This document shows, one piece after another, positions 11,331 to 23,896 of a stretch of 64,000 nucleotides of DNA. Every line of letters starts with the position of its first letter. The first letter of the stretch is position 1. Position numbers and translations under genes: made by a program. The notes beneath the pieces are model-generated. The model was not told where the DNA came from. It ran no database searches and saw nothing but the letters and a program-made list of their open reading frames with translations. The DNA comes from Scalesia atractyloides (taxonomy: Eukaryota; Streptophyta; Magnoliopsida; Asterales; Asteraceae), in NCBI GenBank assembly GCA_947069175.1, contig CAMTDV010000023.1, positions 86,562,391 to 86,626,390 on the forward strand, read 5' to 3'.

Positions 11331-11630
11331 AATTATCACGTCTTATTTACATTTAATTATCAGTGTGTTTAGGTTATTATCTCATCTTATTTAGGTTTAA
11401 TTATCAGGTTGTCTTGAGGTTTAATAACCTAGTGCATTTAGGTTTAATTGTGTGGTTTGTGTAACGTTTCTAATTTTACTATAGATATTTTTTAGTTATT
11501 ATTATTTTTATTTCTTATAGTAGCTTTTTTTTAATTCTAAAACATAAAAATTGTAATTATAGTAGGTTTATTTTTTTATAACATAAATTAGTGCCCATTA
11601 TTTATTTTTCTAAGTTTTGAAGAAAAATGA
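11331..11630. other. AT-rich spacer
   Basis: Contains repeated TTTAGGTTTAATTATC words (11330-11450) in about 30-bp spacing, otherwise nothing recognisable. Confidence 0.4.
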
Positions 11631-12273
11631 TAAGAATTTGATCAACATGATCAAATTTGATGAGTCAACAGATCAAACCTAAAGAAGATAAACCACAAAG
11701 GACAAGTTAAATAATGATCTGCATCAAGGGAAGAACAAAACACTCATCTACATTTCATGAAAAAAAATTGGATTAGAAGTTTCTGATCAATCTAATGATC
11801 ATCAGAAATCTAATAAGGAGTTTTCAGAATTCTGATGACCCACTAGCATACCCCATAAGGTATGCACATATCCCAACACAATTAGTGGAAGTAACGGATT
11901 CAATGAATATGCAAAAAACATAATTTTCACAGGTCAAATTGCATTAATAAACAAATGTTTATTCATGTCAAATATTCTCTATAAATTTAGAATAAAATCA
12001 ATGAATAGTAAATGAGTTATGCCTTACATTAAATACATCCTACACACTCCATTACCCATTTATGATTCACTCGTACATAAATCTTTTGAGTTTTCATTTG
12101 TAATAGCAAATAATCTCACAATCACCTTATAAGCTTTTCAAAGTGATAGAAACTTGAAAATTATGTACATTGATTTCTTGAACGTCGAATTTCTAATTAC
12201 GCACATTATTTTCCATTTTTGTCGGAAATCAATTGACATTTTCGTTAAAGATTGTTTACCTGAGATCAACAAT

Positions 12274-12286
12274 TGGTATTAGAGCC
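12274..12286 (+). other. Primer-binding site of old Copia relic
   Basis: TGGTATTAGAGCC is one base from the usual plant TGGTATCAGAGCC complement of initiator-Met tRNA. It lies about 85 bp before the gag start, marking the 5' LTR/leader boundary. Confidence 0.75.
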
Positions 12287-12372
12287 GATTGAATAACATA
12301 TTTTCAAGTGATAAACTGCTCGAATATATTTTTTGTATACTTTTATTTCAAAGTTTAAAAATTTAACTTAAA

Positions 12373-13640
12373 ATGGAAAACTTTCAATCATGGAACAACA
12401 GTGCCTTCAATATGGAGTTAATGTCAAAGCCTCCGACTATGGTTAGATAGGAGTACCCCCAATGGAAAATCAAGATGATCAATTTCCTAAATGGACATGA
12501 TCAAGCTCTATTTCAATCCATTGAGAAAGGCTCACATATACCCCTTCTTAAAGTGGATGTTATTCCCGAAACTGGTGAGTCTCCAGCAATTCCTACATCA
12601 TGGGTTCCAAAAACTATTCAACATTGAATCGACAAAGAGGAAATTGGTGGAAACTGATGAAATGGCCAAATCACTTTTGATTATTGCAGTTCCAAATGAC
12701 ATATTTGCTCATGTGGATGCATGTACATCAGCAGCAAACGAAATATCAGAAAATCTTTGTAAAGAAGGAAAGATAATATGGAGAAATAAAAGAACAAACT
12801 ATATTTCCTCATACAAGCACTCTAAAAGTCTTCCTAATGAAACTCTTCCAGAATCTTACAAATGATTTACAAAAATCCTGAATAACTAAAATTATAGTTG
12901 AAAAGTTAAATGATGAAAAAATGTGAAATTTTTGGGTGCCTTACCAAAGGAGTGGAAAACTCTCACTATGACATTAGCCTCCACTCTAGAATTATGTAAT
13001 TTAAACCTTCATGATCTTTATAGTAGTCTAGTACCTAGAGAGGAAGAGATATATGAAAACTCAACCAAAAGAGGTGGACCAGTAGCTCTCATCAACACTT
13101 AAAGAACAAAAATTTCAGATCCTCAACCTTCTCAACCTTTGTATACACCAACAGTAGATGTAGGAATCATCTGATACATCAGATTATGTCGCATTTGTTG
13201 AAGCAATTACATTGCACACAAAAACCTTTAAACAAATATTAAAAGGAGGAAGTTCAAAGAATCAAAGAAGTGATAAAGGTAAGATGGAGGGGAGATCCAA
13301 GGATAGAAGATCCGTAAGCAGTCAGAAGTAATCTGCTACAGATGCTAATAAAAGGAACACTATGCATCAGAATGCAAAAATAAGAAACAACAATGGGCCT
13401 TATTGTACGCACTGATGCTTGGATTTATGCTTGGATTTATGATGATTCATCAGGTGAAGAAGATGAAGAAGAAATGATCAAATTTTTTCTGATGGCCAAA
13501 ATTGCTAAAACATAATCAAAATCATCAGAAAGGAAGGTAAGTCTTAGTAATCATGACTTAGAAAACCAGATAATTGAGAAAGATTTTGAAAATATGCAAG
13601 CAAAACACTTGACAGAGTTAAAAAGATCTTATAATCTACA
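12373..13640 (+). pseudogene. Copia gag pseudogene (old element)
   Basis: From the ATG at 12373 the frame gives MENFQSWNNSAFNMELMSKP and, after one stop, EYPQWKIKMINFLNGHDQAL, the characteristic start of Copia gag (RLDGSNYxxWK-like). A shifted frame (12491-12865) gives KLVETDEMAKSLLIIAVPND, and farther on FLGALPKEWKTLTMTLASTL. All are typical of the UBN2/gag region. A CX2CX4HX4C zinc knuckle is at 13334-13375, with two stop codons within it. The tail is acidic (SSGEEDEEE). At least three frameshifts or stops are visible, so it is non-functional. Confidence 0.82.
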
Positions 13641-13645
13641 AATTG

Positions 13646-13993
13646 TGTTAGGCCCTTAAGGTTCATACATTAGTTATTATATTAGTGTTGAGCTAGTTTA
13701 TTTGCCGTGGAAGTAAGCTTGTATTAGAATGGGCTTAGGGGGCTAATGGGCTTAGGATTTAGGGGAGTGGTGGACCAAACCTTCCTTATAAATAGTTAAT
13801 GATGTTTAGGGTTTTGTTGGTTCTTTGGTTTTTGCCATTAACTTGTATAAGACAATCATTTATAAAAGTTAATCCTTTGAATCATTTCTACTTCATCTTT
13901 ATTTCTTTTGTTTTGAATCAAGTTCGTTTGTGTCATTTCACCACCAATCAAACTTTGTGTGATATTGTTGTGATTCTTGTTTTGGGACTTACA
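13646..13993 (+). repeat. 5' LTR of second Copia element
   Basis: A 348-bp sequence starts TGTTAGGCCC and ends GGGACTTACA, directly followed by a primer-binding site. A TATA-like CTTATAAATAG lies at about 13786. The five bases before it are AATTG. The LTR interrupts the gag tail of the older Copia relic, showing the order of insertion. I could not find a matching 3' LTR in the window. Confidence 0.72.
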
Positions 13994-13995
13994 AT

Positions 13996-14008
13996 TGGTA
14001 ACAGAGCC
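13996..14008 (+). other. Primer-binding site of second Copia element
   Basis: TGGTAACAGAGCC, a variant of the initiator-Met tRNA complement, sits two bases after the LTR end. Confidence 0.75.
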
Positions 14009-14149
14009 TATTGAACCTATTTCTAGTCTCGGTTTGATATCACACTGATACTGGTTGTTTTGGATCGCTGCTGTGTTGTTGGTTTGCTGCTGTTTCGCGT
14101 TCTGTTCAATTTCTACTTCTGAAATCAATTGATTCGGAACATCTGGATA

Positions 14150-14440
14150 AGTTTAGGAAAACCTGCTGTTAAAGATTATCTGATTTCGGATCATCTGTCA
14201 AGCATTTCGAATCATCAGTAAAGCATTTTGGATAAATCTTCAAGAGTTTTGGATAAACTTCTAGAATTTCGGATAAACCCTCAAACATTTCGGATAGATC
14301 TTCAAGTGTTTCGGATACTCACCAAGGATTTCAGATAATTAATGTTTCAAGTTGATCAGATTCGAACTAGTGTTCCGAATTGATTATTGTTTCGAATCCT
14401 GTTTCGAACACTGTTTCGAATCTTGTTTCAAATACTGTTC
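14150..14440 (+). repeat. TTTCGGAT/TTTCGAAT short-period repeat in Copia leader
   Basis: At least eight imperfect units of about 20 bp built on ATTTCGGATAAAC-like words follow each other between the LTR and gag, then TTTCGAA(T/C) words at 14360-14440. Matching parts recur at the start of the two downstream tandem copies, and a related array is at 45420-45860. Confidence 0.7.
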
Positions 14441-14532
14441 CAAGTGGACATTCTTAGATTGGACTATTATTGTTTTCGGATTGTTAACATTTATTAAAAA
14501 ATAATTAAATCGTTATTTGGTAAATTTAAGAA

Positions 14533-17500
14533 ATGATGAACACAAACGGTGTAATGACTGTTGCGGATCTTGCTAATGCTACTTTGGCTGCCATTTAGAC
14601 TCAAACTCAAGTGCTGTATCAGGAACTCGATCATATTATAGGCACGTCTACAAAAATTCCAAGGTTGTTCTATGGAGACGATTACTACGAGTGTTTCAGA
14701 TTTTTTGGATTTGGTTTCGGATTTTTTTTAAACAGCCCTACTGTAAGGCATAGGGACCTAGGGTCTGGAGGTGTATTCGAGATGGACCTCATACCATTAT
14801 GTATGCTTCGCAAGATGATCCTCTAACTCAGATTCCTAAACTTGAAAATTTTTGGACAGATGATAACCGAAGAACTAAAGACAAGGATGATAAAGCTATG
14901 GCAAATCTTACCATGGCTCTTGGTCCAGACATTTCAATCGCCATTAGGAACTGCACGAATGTAAAAGTCGTTTAGGATGTGCTTAAAACCTTTTATAAGG
15001 GTAATACAGACATGAAGGCAAGCATGGTGAATATGTTGAATCAACAGTTTAGTTTATTTAACCATATTTATGGTGAAACTATAGAGAATCATATAAGAAG
15101 ATTCGTCAAACTGATCTTGCAAATGATAAGTGTCGATATCACCATCACAATCAGTAGGATGAATCATCAACTTCTGAATTTGTTGCCAAAAAGCTGGGAT
15201 GCTAATTTTGTATGATCAAGTGTACAAAGAATTTGAACGAAGTCACACTTACTGAGCTGATTGCTACAATCAAGTCGTGCGAGATTGATAATCAGCAAAG
15301 AGAGCCTAATCATAAGAATTCAATGATTGCTACTCGGATAACTAGTTCTAACAATGCCTTAATGTCTCAGAGTCATCCCAACATAGTTTTCAGTCCGATT
15401 CATGGAGTGACAAACAATAACCCGAATGTTGTTTGTGGTCCGATAATACAAGCTCAACTGCAAGCTCAAAAGACCAACTATGTGTACGGCATGTCACTTC
15501 CTACACCACAAGTTGTTGTTAACACCTCTGCCACACCTACTTCAGCCCAACAATACCCTTAGCATGCTAATGTGGTTTTCAATCCAACAAACCCTTCATC
15601 ATCTCAACATATTCCATCCACACCCTCAGTAGAAAACATAGCCTTTCTAACTAAGAAAAATGAAGAAAAAATAGCTCTTGCAGCTTCTATGCTTAACAAC
15701 TTGAATGCTTTCTTAGTAGGAGATCTCTCGCCCCATCTATTTTAGCAATTGAAATCAATCAAGTGGTCAGAGAAGATATAGAAGAGCTGGATGTATCCTG
15801 GAACTTGGCTATGGCAGCATTTCAGGATGAAAAGTTTCAGAAAAAGTATGGTCATCTCATGTCGAATATTCGCATTGGATGTTTAAGAGACAAACTGAGA
15901 TGCTACAGATGTTACAAGCCGGGACACTTTGCAAGGGATTGTAAGAAGACATCGGTCGGGTATGAGGCTACTCAGGCAGCTGCTGCTAGGAACACTGAAA
16001 GATCTATGGTTGCTGTTACACCTACTCAAACTTCAACAAGCCAGGGAGGTACAGGAGTAGAAAGGCTTTGATGGCACTAGAACAATGCGGTTTCAATTAT
16101 GCAGATGTTGTGGCTCACATGGAGTCACTCAAGATCTTTGAAGTTGCAGAAGTCAATCATCAGGCACAAACCAAGGAACCTAAATTACTCTCTCAAACGC
16201 TAAACTCTCTTTTATGTTCAGAACATTGTAGAAATAAGAGTGCACAGATGAGAGCGCATAATTTTGCTTTAATCAGTAATTACAATAGTGCCATGTCAAA
16301 GTGCATCAGTCTTTGAGAGAACAAGAAGATACTTTATGAAAAAATTGATGCACTAAAGGACATAGCTCAGCTCCACTTGGACGTAAATCAACAGAAATGT
16401 TGGGTCCATGATTACAAAAACAGACTAAATTTAAAAGCTTTCGAATGTGATTCTGTGAGAGCTAAGCTAGAACTTCTCACTTGTAAGCATCAACAAAATG
16501 AGTTAAACTTAAAAAAATTGATACTTCTAGCGACATTGTTGGTAACTTATGTAATGTGCAACTTGCATTCAAAGAAAACAAGGATAAGGGTTTGGGTTAT
16601 AAATAGGTTCCACCGCCATATAATTATATTTATTCTAGAATGCCCACTACTCAGCAGGATTTAGAAAATTATGATAAAATGATTTATGGCAAACCAAGCG
16701 ATTATATTCCATGGGAACCTTACAAACCAAAGAATGCTAGACTCGCTGATTTTCTAAAGCCCATGAGTTGTACTACAAACGTGGATTTGGTTAAAAATTA
16801 TTCAAAAGAATCAGCTCGTAAGACATAACAAGAAAAGAAGTCTATGAAAACTTCATAAGAGGAGCACCAAGAAAATGTGTTAAGTTTTGATTCTGTGGAC
16901 ACTATTAACTGTTTTAGTTAATGTGAAGAGTAAGTGACAGTTGAAGAGAAGTCTGAAGTGGATGATGAGCCATATTCAAGTGATGCTAATAATTTGGATG
17001 TTTCTCTATGTGCTGAACATGATTTTTACGTTTGGAACTATGTTCAGTCTATGCTTACTGAGACTAAGGGTTTTTCTGACAATATTTCTGATAACATTGC
17101 TAAAACTTAAAATTTAGATGATGTGGTTTTTAAGTCTGACTGTGATTATAATCTTTTGTTAGAGGGGTCTAATGCATCTGCTGATGAATTCGAAACACTT
17201 GTTTCGAGTGATTCAGACAATTGTTCTAGAATGTTTGAGACCTCAACTGATGCCTCATAGTCCTCTAAATATGAAGAAGTTGAAAATAACACTGTGTCTG
17301 ATTGTGTGGATGAAATAATTCATGAACAGTTTGATAATCAGACTGCAGATTTTGTTACATCAGATAATGAGCATAGTGTTTCTGAAGATTTAGAACAAGC
17401 TTCAAAGTCAGAATCAGATGATAGCCAAACTGTTTTAAAAGAAAATTGCTCATCATTTGACGAACCAGATCCAGCTGATCCCAAAAGCTCGGGCACTGAA

Positions 17501-18343
17501 GAAAAGGTCTCTTTGGAAACTAATTCTACAGCTAATCCCAAAAGAGCGGAGTCTGAAGAAAACGTTTCTGTAGACACCGATTCAGTAGTTGATTCTCTAA
17601 GCTCAATTTTTAAGGAAAAGGTTTCAGAAGAAACAAAGTCTCCGTAATCTGCTTCTTTAAAGAAAAGGCGATCATGTAAAAACAAAAGGAAAACCCACCT
17701 CAGAAGCTAGCTGAATCTAAGTTGAAGGGGTAAAATTATCGATAGTCACTCTTGTGCTGATGATTGTGGACAGGTTACATCCAAGGTTAAAAATGCACAG
17801 AAGCAATCAACACTAAGTGGAAAGAAGAGACCTAATCAGCTCCCTAGAATAACACAAGCTAGGCTGAATGTCTTTTTCTCTAAACGACAAACTTGTCTTA
17901 ATTGCGGAATTCCTAGGCACATAGCTAGAAATTGTATTCATCGTCCTTTCATGCCTTACTACTCAAGGAACACATTTCACTAGACAGCTACGCATTATCG
18001 ATCCTAAGGAAATCGATTCACTCAAGCCAAGCCATCTGATGGAGACTAGAATCTAGCAAAGAAAATTAATCAAAAGATTTCAAAGGTAAATAGATTACAG
18101 ATTCAGGCAGTGAAATCAGAAGTAACATCACCGGAAAATTTTTCAAACAATACAAATTCTAACATTTGGAAACCCAAAGTTCATGCTAGATCTCAGTCTC
18201 AGTGTTCACAATCGTCAAAGTCAACATCTTCCTCTCAAACCCCAAATCCTTCTAAAAGTCATATGATCTTTCGTGAGGTTTCGTATACAGACCGTAATGG
18301 ATAACCTAGATTAACAATGGACTGGGTAACAACATCTAATTAA
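14533..18343 (+). pseudogene. Copia gag(-like) pseudogene, copy 1
   Basis: The ATG at 14533 opens MMNTNGVMTVADLANATLAA and then hits TAG at 14596. Across shifted frames the gag proceeds through KIPRLFYGDDYYE, NLTMALGPDISIAIRNC and MLNQQFSLFNHIYGE. It continues to a CYRCYKPGHFARDC zinc knuckle, a Gln/Lys coiled-coil-like segment, an acidic Ser/Glu repeat region (17294-17647: EEKVSLETNS, EENVSVDTDS and similar about-24-residue units) and a second knuckle, CLNCGIPRHIARNC. In-frame stops sit where Gln is expected at 14596, 14973, 15560, 15743, 16826, 16856, 16919, 17108, 17258, 17645, 17981, 18005, 18047, 18302 and 18341. All are TAA or TAG. A separate TGA at about 16314 is CGA in copy 2. Confidence 0.88.
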
Positions 18344-18359
18344 TCCCGCTATGTGTGTA

Positions 18360-19056
18360 GGAACGGCTATGGAAGGCTACCGTCAGACTTTGGTTCATTG
18401 ATAGTGGCTGTTCCAGGCACATGAGAGGAGACATTTCCAAGTTGAATGATATAAAAATATTCGATGGTGGATTTGTCAACTTTTCGGGAGGTGAAATTGG
18501 AAGAATAACAATAAAGGGTACAGTAAAAAATGGGGTTCTTAGCTTCTAGATGTCAATTATGTTTCTGAACTCAAACACAGTCTCTTGAGCGTCTGCAGAT
18601 ATGCGATAAAGGTCTAGAAGTTCTCTTCACCAAAGGTGGATGCATAATTTGAAGTCAGGGATTGTTATACTGGAGGATTGGTTCTTAATTGAAGCAAAAC
18701 ATCGGGGAAATGCTTACGTGATGACATGAACAAAGCCCCCACTAATCAAGTTACATGTTTGTTCTCAGAGATTACCAAACATGATGCTATGTTGTGGCAT
18801 CATCGACTAGGTCATCTCAACATGAAGAATCTTAACCGACTAGCAAAAGGAGGATTAGTCAGAAACCTACCAATCAAGGATTTCATGCAGGTCGAAATGT
18901 GAATCATATGCACGTGGGAAACAACATCGTAAGCCTCACAAGTCCAAGCTTGTGCACACGACTTCTAAAGTTTTAGAATTGCTTCATATGGATCTTTTTG
19001 GTTCCATCAATGTGCTAAGTGTTGGAGGTAAGGCTTACTGCTTTGTCATCACTGAT
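18360..19056 (+). pseudogene. Copia protease/integrase start, copy 1
   Basis: WFIDSGCSRHMRGD carries the aspartic protease DSG signature at 18400-18408. It is followed by a frame-disrupted region and then LGHLNMKNL / AKGGLVRNLPIKDFM, the pre-integrase His-Cys region, and LLHMDLFGS, the first part of the integrase core. The unit breaks off at YCFVIT, before the rest of the integrase catalytic core. Stops and frameshifts prevent translation. A stop (TGA) interrupts the Cys pair in copies 1 and 2 but not in copy 3. Confidence 0.85.
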
Positions 19057-19371
19057 AGTAAAGCATTTTGGATAAATCTCAAGAGTTTCGGATAAACTTC
19101 TAGAATTTCGGATAAACCCTCAAGCATTTCGGATAGATCTTCAAGTGTTTCGGATACTCACCAAGGATTTCAGATAATTAATGTTTCAAGTTGATCAGAT
19201 TCGAACTAGTGTTCCGAATTGATTATTGTTTCGAATCCTGTTTCGAACACTGTTTCGAATCTTGTTTCAAATACTGTTCCAAGTGGACATTCTTAGATTG
19301 GACTATTATTGTTTTCGGATTGTTAACATTTATTAAAAAATAATTAAATCGTTATTTGGTAAATTTAAGAA

Positions 19372-22300
19372 ATGATGAACACAAACGGTGTAATGACTGT
19401 TGCGGATCTTGCTAATGCTACTTTGGCTGCCATTTAAACTCAAACTCAAGTGCTGTATCAGGAACTCGATCATATTATAGGCACGTCTACAAAAATTCCA
19501 AGGTTGTTCTATGGAGACGATTACTACGAGTGTTTCAGATTTTTTGGATTTGGTTTCGGATTTTTTTTAAACAGCCCTACTGTAAGGCATAGGGACCTAG
19601 GGTCTGGAGGTGTATTCGAGATGGACCTCATACCATTATGTATGCTTCGCAAGATGATCCTCTAACTCAGATTCCTAAACTTGAGAATTTCTGAACAGAT
19701 GATAACCGAAGAACTAAAGACAAGGATGATAAAGCTATGGCAAATCTTACCATGGCTCTTGGTCCAGACATTTCAATCGCCATTAGGAACTGCACGAATG
19801 TAAAAGTCATTTAGGATGTGCTTAAAACCTTTTATAAGGGTAATACAGACATGAAGGCAAGCATGGTGAATATGTTGAATCAACAGTTTAGTTTATTTAA
19901 CCATATTTATGGTGAAACTGTAGAGAATCATATAAGAAGATTCGTCAAACTGATCTTGCAAATGATAAGTGTCGATATCACCATCACAATCAGTAGGATG
20001 AATCATCAACTTCTGAATTTGTTGCCAAAAAGCTGGGATGCTAATTTTGTATGATCAAGTGTACAAAGAATTTGAACGAAGTCACACTTACTGAGCTGAT
20101 TGCTACAATCAAGTCGTGCGAGATTGATAATCAGCAAAGAGAGCCTAATCATAAGAATTCAATGATTGCTACTGGGATAACTAGTTCTAACAATGCCTTA
20201 ATGTCTCAGAGTCATCCCAACATAGTTTTCAGTCCGATTCATGGAGTGACAAACAATAACCCGAATGTTGTTTGTGGTCCGATAATACAAGCTCAGCTGC
20301 AAGCTCAAAAGACCAACTATGTGTACGGCATGTCACTTCCTACACCACAAGTTGTTGTTAACACCTCTGCCACACCTACTTCAGCCCAACAATACCCTTA
20401 GCATGCTAATGTGGTTTTCAATCCAACAAACCCTTCATCATCTCAACATATTCCATCCATACCCTCAGTAGAAAACATAGCCTTTCTAACTAAGAAAAAT
20501 GAAGAAAAAATAGCTCTTGCAGCTTCTATGCTTAACAACTTGAATGCTTTCTTAGTAGGAGATCTCTCGCCCCATCTATTTTAGCAATTGAAATCAATCA
20601 AGTGGTCGGAGAAGATATAGAAGAGCTGGATGTATCCTGGAACTTGGCTATGGCAGCATTTCAGGATGAAAAGTTTCGGAAAAAGTATGGTCATCTCATG
20701 TCGAATATTCGCATTGGATGTTTAAGAGACAAACTGAGATGCTACAGATGTTACAAGCCGGGACACTTTGCAAGGGATTGTAAGAAGACATCGGTCGGGT
20801 ATGAGGCTACTCAGGCAGCTGCTGCTAGGAACACTGAAAGATCTATGGTTGCTGTTACACCTACTCAAACTTCAACAAGCCAGGGAGGTACAGGAGTAGA
20901 AAGGCTTTGATGGCACTAGAACAATGCGATTTCAATTATGCAGATGTTGTGGCTCACATGGAGTCACTCAAGATCTTTGAAGTTGCAGAAGTCAATCATC
21001 AGGCACAAACCAAGGAACCTAAATTACTCTCTCAAACGCTAAACTCTCTTTTATGTTCAGAACATTGTAGAAATAAGAGTGCACAGATGAGAGCGCATAA
21101 TTTTGCTTTAATCAGTAATTACAATAGTGCCATGTCAAAGTGCATCAGTCTTCGAGAGAACAACAAGATACTTTATGAAAAAATTGATGCACTAAAGGAC
21201 ATAGCTCAGCTCCACTTGGACGTAAATCAACAGAAATGTTGGGTCCATGATTACAAAAACAGACTTAATTTAAAAGCTTTCGAATGTGATTCTGTGAGAG
21301 CTAAGCTAGAACTTCTCACTTGTAAGAATCAACAAAATGAGTTAAACTTAAAAAAAATGATACTTCTAGCGACATTGTTGGTAACTTATGTAATGTGCAA
21401 CTTGCATTCAAAGAAAACAAGGATAAGGGTTTGGGTTATAAATAGGTTCCACCGCCATATAATTATATTTATTCTAGAATGCCCACTACTCAGCAGGATT
21501 TAGAAAATTATGATAAAATGATTTATGGCAAACCAAGCGATTATATTCCATGGGAACCTTACAAACCAAAGAATGCCAGACTCGCTGATTTTCTAAAGCC
21601 CATGAGTTTAACTACAAACGTGGATTTGGTTAAAAATTATTCAAATGAATCAGCTGGTAAGACATAACAAGAAAAGAAGTCTATGAAAACTTCATAAGAG
21701 GAGCACCAAGAAAATGTGTTAAGTTTTGATTCTGTGGACACTATTAACTGTTTTAGTTAATGTGAAGAGTTAGTGACAGTTGAAGAGAAGTCTGAAGTGG
21801 ATGATGAGCCATATTCAAGTGATGCTAATAATTTGGATGTTTCTCTATGTGCTGAACATGATTTTTACGTTTGGAACTATGTTCAGTCTATGCTTACTGA
21901 GACTAAGGGTTTTTCTGACAATATTTCTGATAACATTGCTAAAACTTAAAATTTAGATGATGTGGTTTTTAAGTCTGACTGTGATTATAATCTTTTGTTA
22001 GAGGGGTCTAATGCATCTGCTGATGAATTCGAAACACTTGTTTCGAGTGATTCAGACAACTGTTCTAGTATGTTTGAGACCTCAACTGATGCCTCATAGT
22101 CCTCTAAATATGAAGAAGTTGAAAATAACACTGTGTCTGATTGTGTGGATGAAATAATTCATGAACAGTTTGATAATCAGACTGCAGATTTTGTTACATC
22201 AGATAATGAGCATAGTGTTTCTGAAGATTTAGAACAAGCTTCAAAGTCAGAATCAGATGATAGCCAAACTGTTTTAAAAGAAAATTGCTCATCATTTGAC

Positions 22301-23182
22301 GAACCAGATCCAGCTGATCCCAAAAGCTCGGGCACTGAAGAAAAGGTCTCTTTGGAAACTAATTCTACAGCTAATCCCAAAAGAGCGGAGTCTGAAGAAA
22401 ACGTTTCTGTAGACACCGATTCAGTAGTTGATTCTCTAAGCTCAATTTTTAAGGAAAAGGTTTCAGAAGAAACAAAGTCTACGTAATCTGCTTCTTTAAA
22501 GAAAAGGCGATCATGTAAAAACAAAAGGAAAACCCACCTCAGAAGCTAGCTGAATCTAAGTTGAAGGGGTAAAATTATCGATAGTCACTCTTGTGCTGAT
22601 GATTGTGGACAGGTTACATCCAAGGTTAAAAATGCACACAAGCAATCAACACTAAGTGGAAAGAAGAGACCTAATCAGCTCCCTAGAATAACACAAGCTC
22701 GGCTGAATGTCTTTTTCTCTAAAAGACAAACTTGTCTTAATTGCGGAATTCCAAGGCACATAGCTAGAAATTGTATTCATCGTCCTTTCATGCCTTACTA
22801 CTCAAGGAACACATTTCACTAGACAGCTACGCATTATCGATCCTAAGGAAATCGATTCACTCAAGCCAAGCCATCTGATGGAGACTAGAATCTAGCAAAG
22901 AAAATTAATCAAAAGATTTCAAAGGTAAATAGATTACAGATTCAGGCAGTGAAATCAGAAGTAACATCACCGGAAAATTTTTCAAACAATACAAATTCTA
23001 ACATTTGGAAACCCAAAGTTCATGCTAGATCTCAGTCTCAGTGTTCACAATCGTCAAAGTCAACATCTTCCTCTCAAACCCCAAATCCTTCTAAAAGTCA
23101 TATGATCTTTCGTGAGGTTTCGTATACAGACCGTAATGGATAACCTAGATTAACAATGGACTGGGTAACAACATCTAATTAA
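19372..23182 (+). pseudogene. Copia gag(-like) pseudogene, copy 2
   Basis: Same layout as copy 1: start at 19372, CCHC knuckle at 20740-20781, second knuckle at 22733-22774, acidic repeat region at 22133-22486. The early stop is TAA here rather than TAG. The coiled-coil segment (20907-21503, 198 codons) stays open because the codon that is TGA in copy 1 is CGA here. A Trp codon kept as TGG in copy 1 (GAATTTTTGGACAG-type word near 14853) is TGA here. Non-functional. Confidence 0.88.
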
Positions 23183-23198
23183 TCCCGCTATGTGTGTA

Positions 23199-23896
23199 GG
23201 AACGGCTATGGAAGGCTACCGTCAGACTTTGGTTCATTGATAGTGGCTGTTCCAGGCACATGAGAGGAGACATTTCCAAATTGAATGATATAAAAATATT
23301 CGATGGTGGATTTGTCAACTTTTCGGGAGGTGAAATTGGAAGAATAACAATAAAGGGTACAGTAAAAAATGGGGTTCTTAGCTTCTAGATGTCAATTATG
23401 TTTCTGAACTCAAACACAGTCTCTTGAGCGTCTGCAGATATGCGATAAAGGTCTAGAAGTTCTCTTCACCAAAGGTGGATGCATAATTTTGAAGTCAGGG
23501 ATTGTTATACTGGAGGATTGGTTCTTAATTGAAGCAAAACATCGGGGAAATGCTTACGTGATGACATGAACAAAGCCCCCACTAATCAAGTTACATGTTT
23601 GTTCTCAGAGATTACCAAACATGATGCTATGTTGTGGCATCATCGACTAGGTCATCTCAACATGAAGAATCTTAACCGACTAGCAAAAGGAGGATTAGTC
23701 AGAAACCTACCAATCAAGGATTTCATGCAGGTCGAAATGTGAATCATATGCACGTGGGAAACAACATCGTAAGCCTCACAAGTCCAAGCTTGTGCACACG
23801 ACTTCTAAAGTTTTAGAATTGCTTCATATGGATCTTTTTGGTTCCATCAATGTGCTAAGTGTTGGAGGTAAGGCTTACTGCTTTGTCATCATTGAT
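23199..23896 (+). pseudogene. Copia protease/integrase start, copy 2
   Basis: Equivalent to 18360-19056: DSG at 23239-23247, pre-integrase region, and termination at the same integrase position as copy 1. It shares with copy 1 the lesion GTCGAAATGTGAATCATATG, where copy 3 has GTCGAGGAATGTGAATCATG. Confidence 0.85.

Larger units (their letters stand above)
11631..13645 (+). mobile_element. Old Copia retrotransposon relic, 5' part
   Basis: A primer-binding site, LTR-like DNA upstream of it, a gag-like region and a zinc knuckle follow each other in Copia order. The LTR probably ends at GAGATCA just before the primer site; its left end is uncertain and 11631 is only a guess. The element is cut at 13645 by the LTR of a younger Copia element, and no pol of this family is evident in + orientation beyond that. 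Stops and frameshifts throughout show that it is old. Confidence 0.7.
14217..19056 (+). mobile_element. Copia internal region, tandem copy 1 (4840 bp)
   Basis: This unit runs from AGTAAAGCATTTTGG in the leader to the end of ...TGTCATCACTGAT in the integrase. There the leader sequence begins again without any LTR. Contents in order: TTTCGGAT leader, gag, CCHC knuckle (15901-15942), a long coiled/acidic gag extension, second CCHC knuckle (17894-17935), protease with DSG (18400-18408), then the integrase-leading region with LGHLNMKNL and the first integrase Asp region (LLHMDLFG). The unit is almost the same as copy 2 and close to copy 3. Confidence 0.93.
19057..23896 (+). mobile_element. Copia internal region, tandem copy 2 (4840 bp)
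   Basis: Head-to-tail repeat of copy 1, with the same left and right breakpoints (AGTAAAGC... to ...TCATTGAT). The period is 4840 bp. One base is lost in the leader relative to copy 1 and a few dozen substitutions are visible by eye. No LTR, primer site or target duplication lies between the copies. Confidence 0.93.

Noticed and set aside
12274..12286. tRNA gene at primer-site-like sequences (also at 13996 and 58728)
   Set aside because: Only the 13-base complement of the tRNA 3' region is present; no cloverleaf can be drawn.
17338..17685. 115-codon minus-strand frame opposite the acidic gag region (also at 22177-22524)
   Set aside because: Shadow of the repetitive acidic gag segment on the other strand; present only because that segment is repeated.
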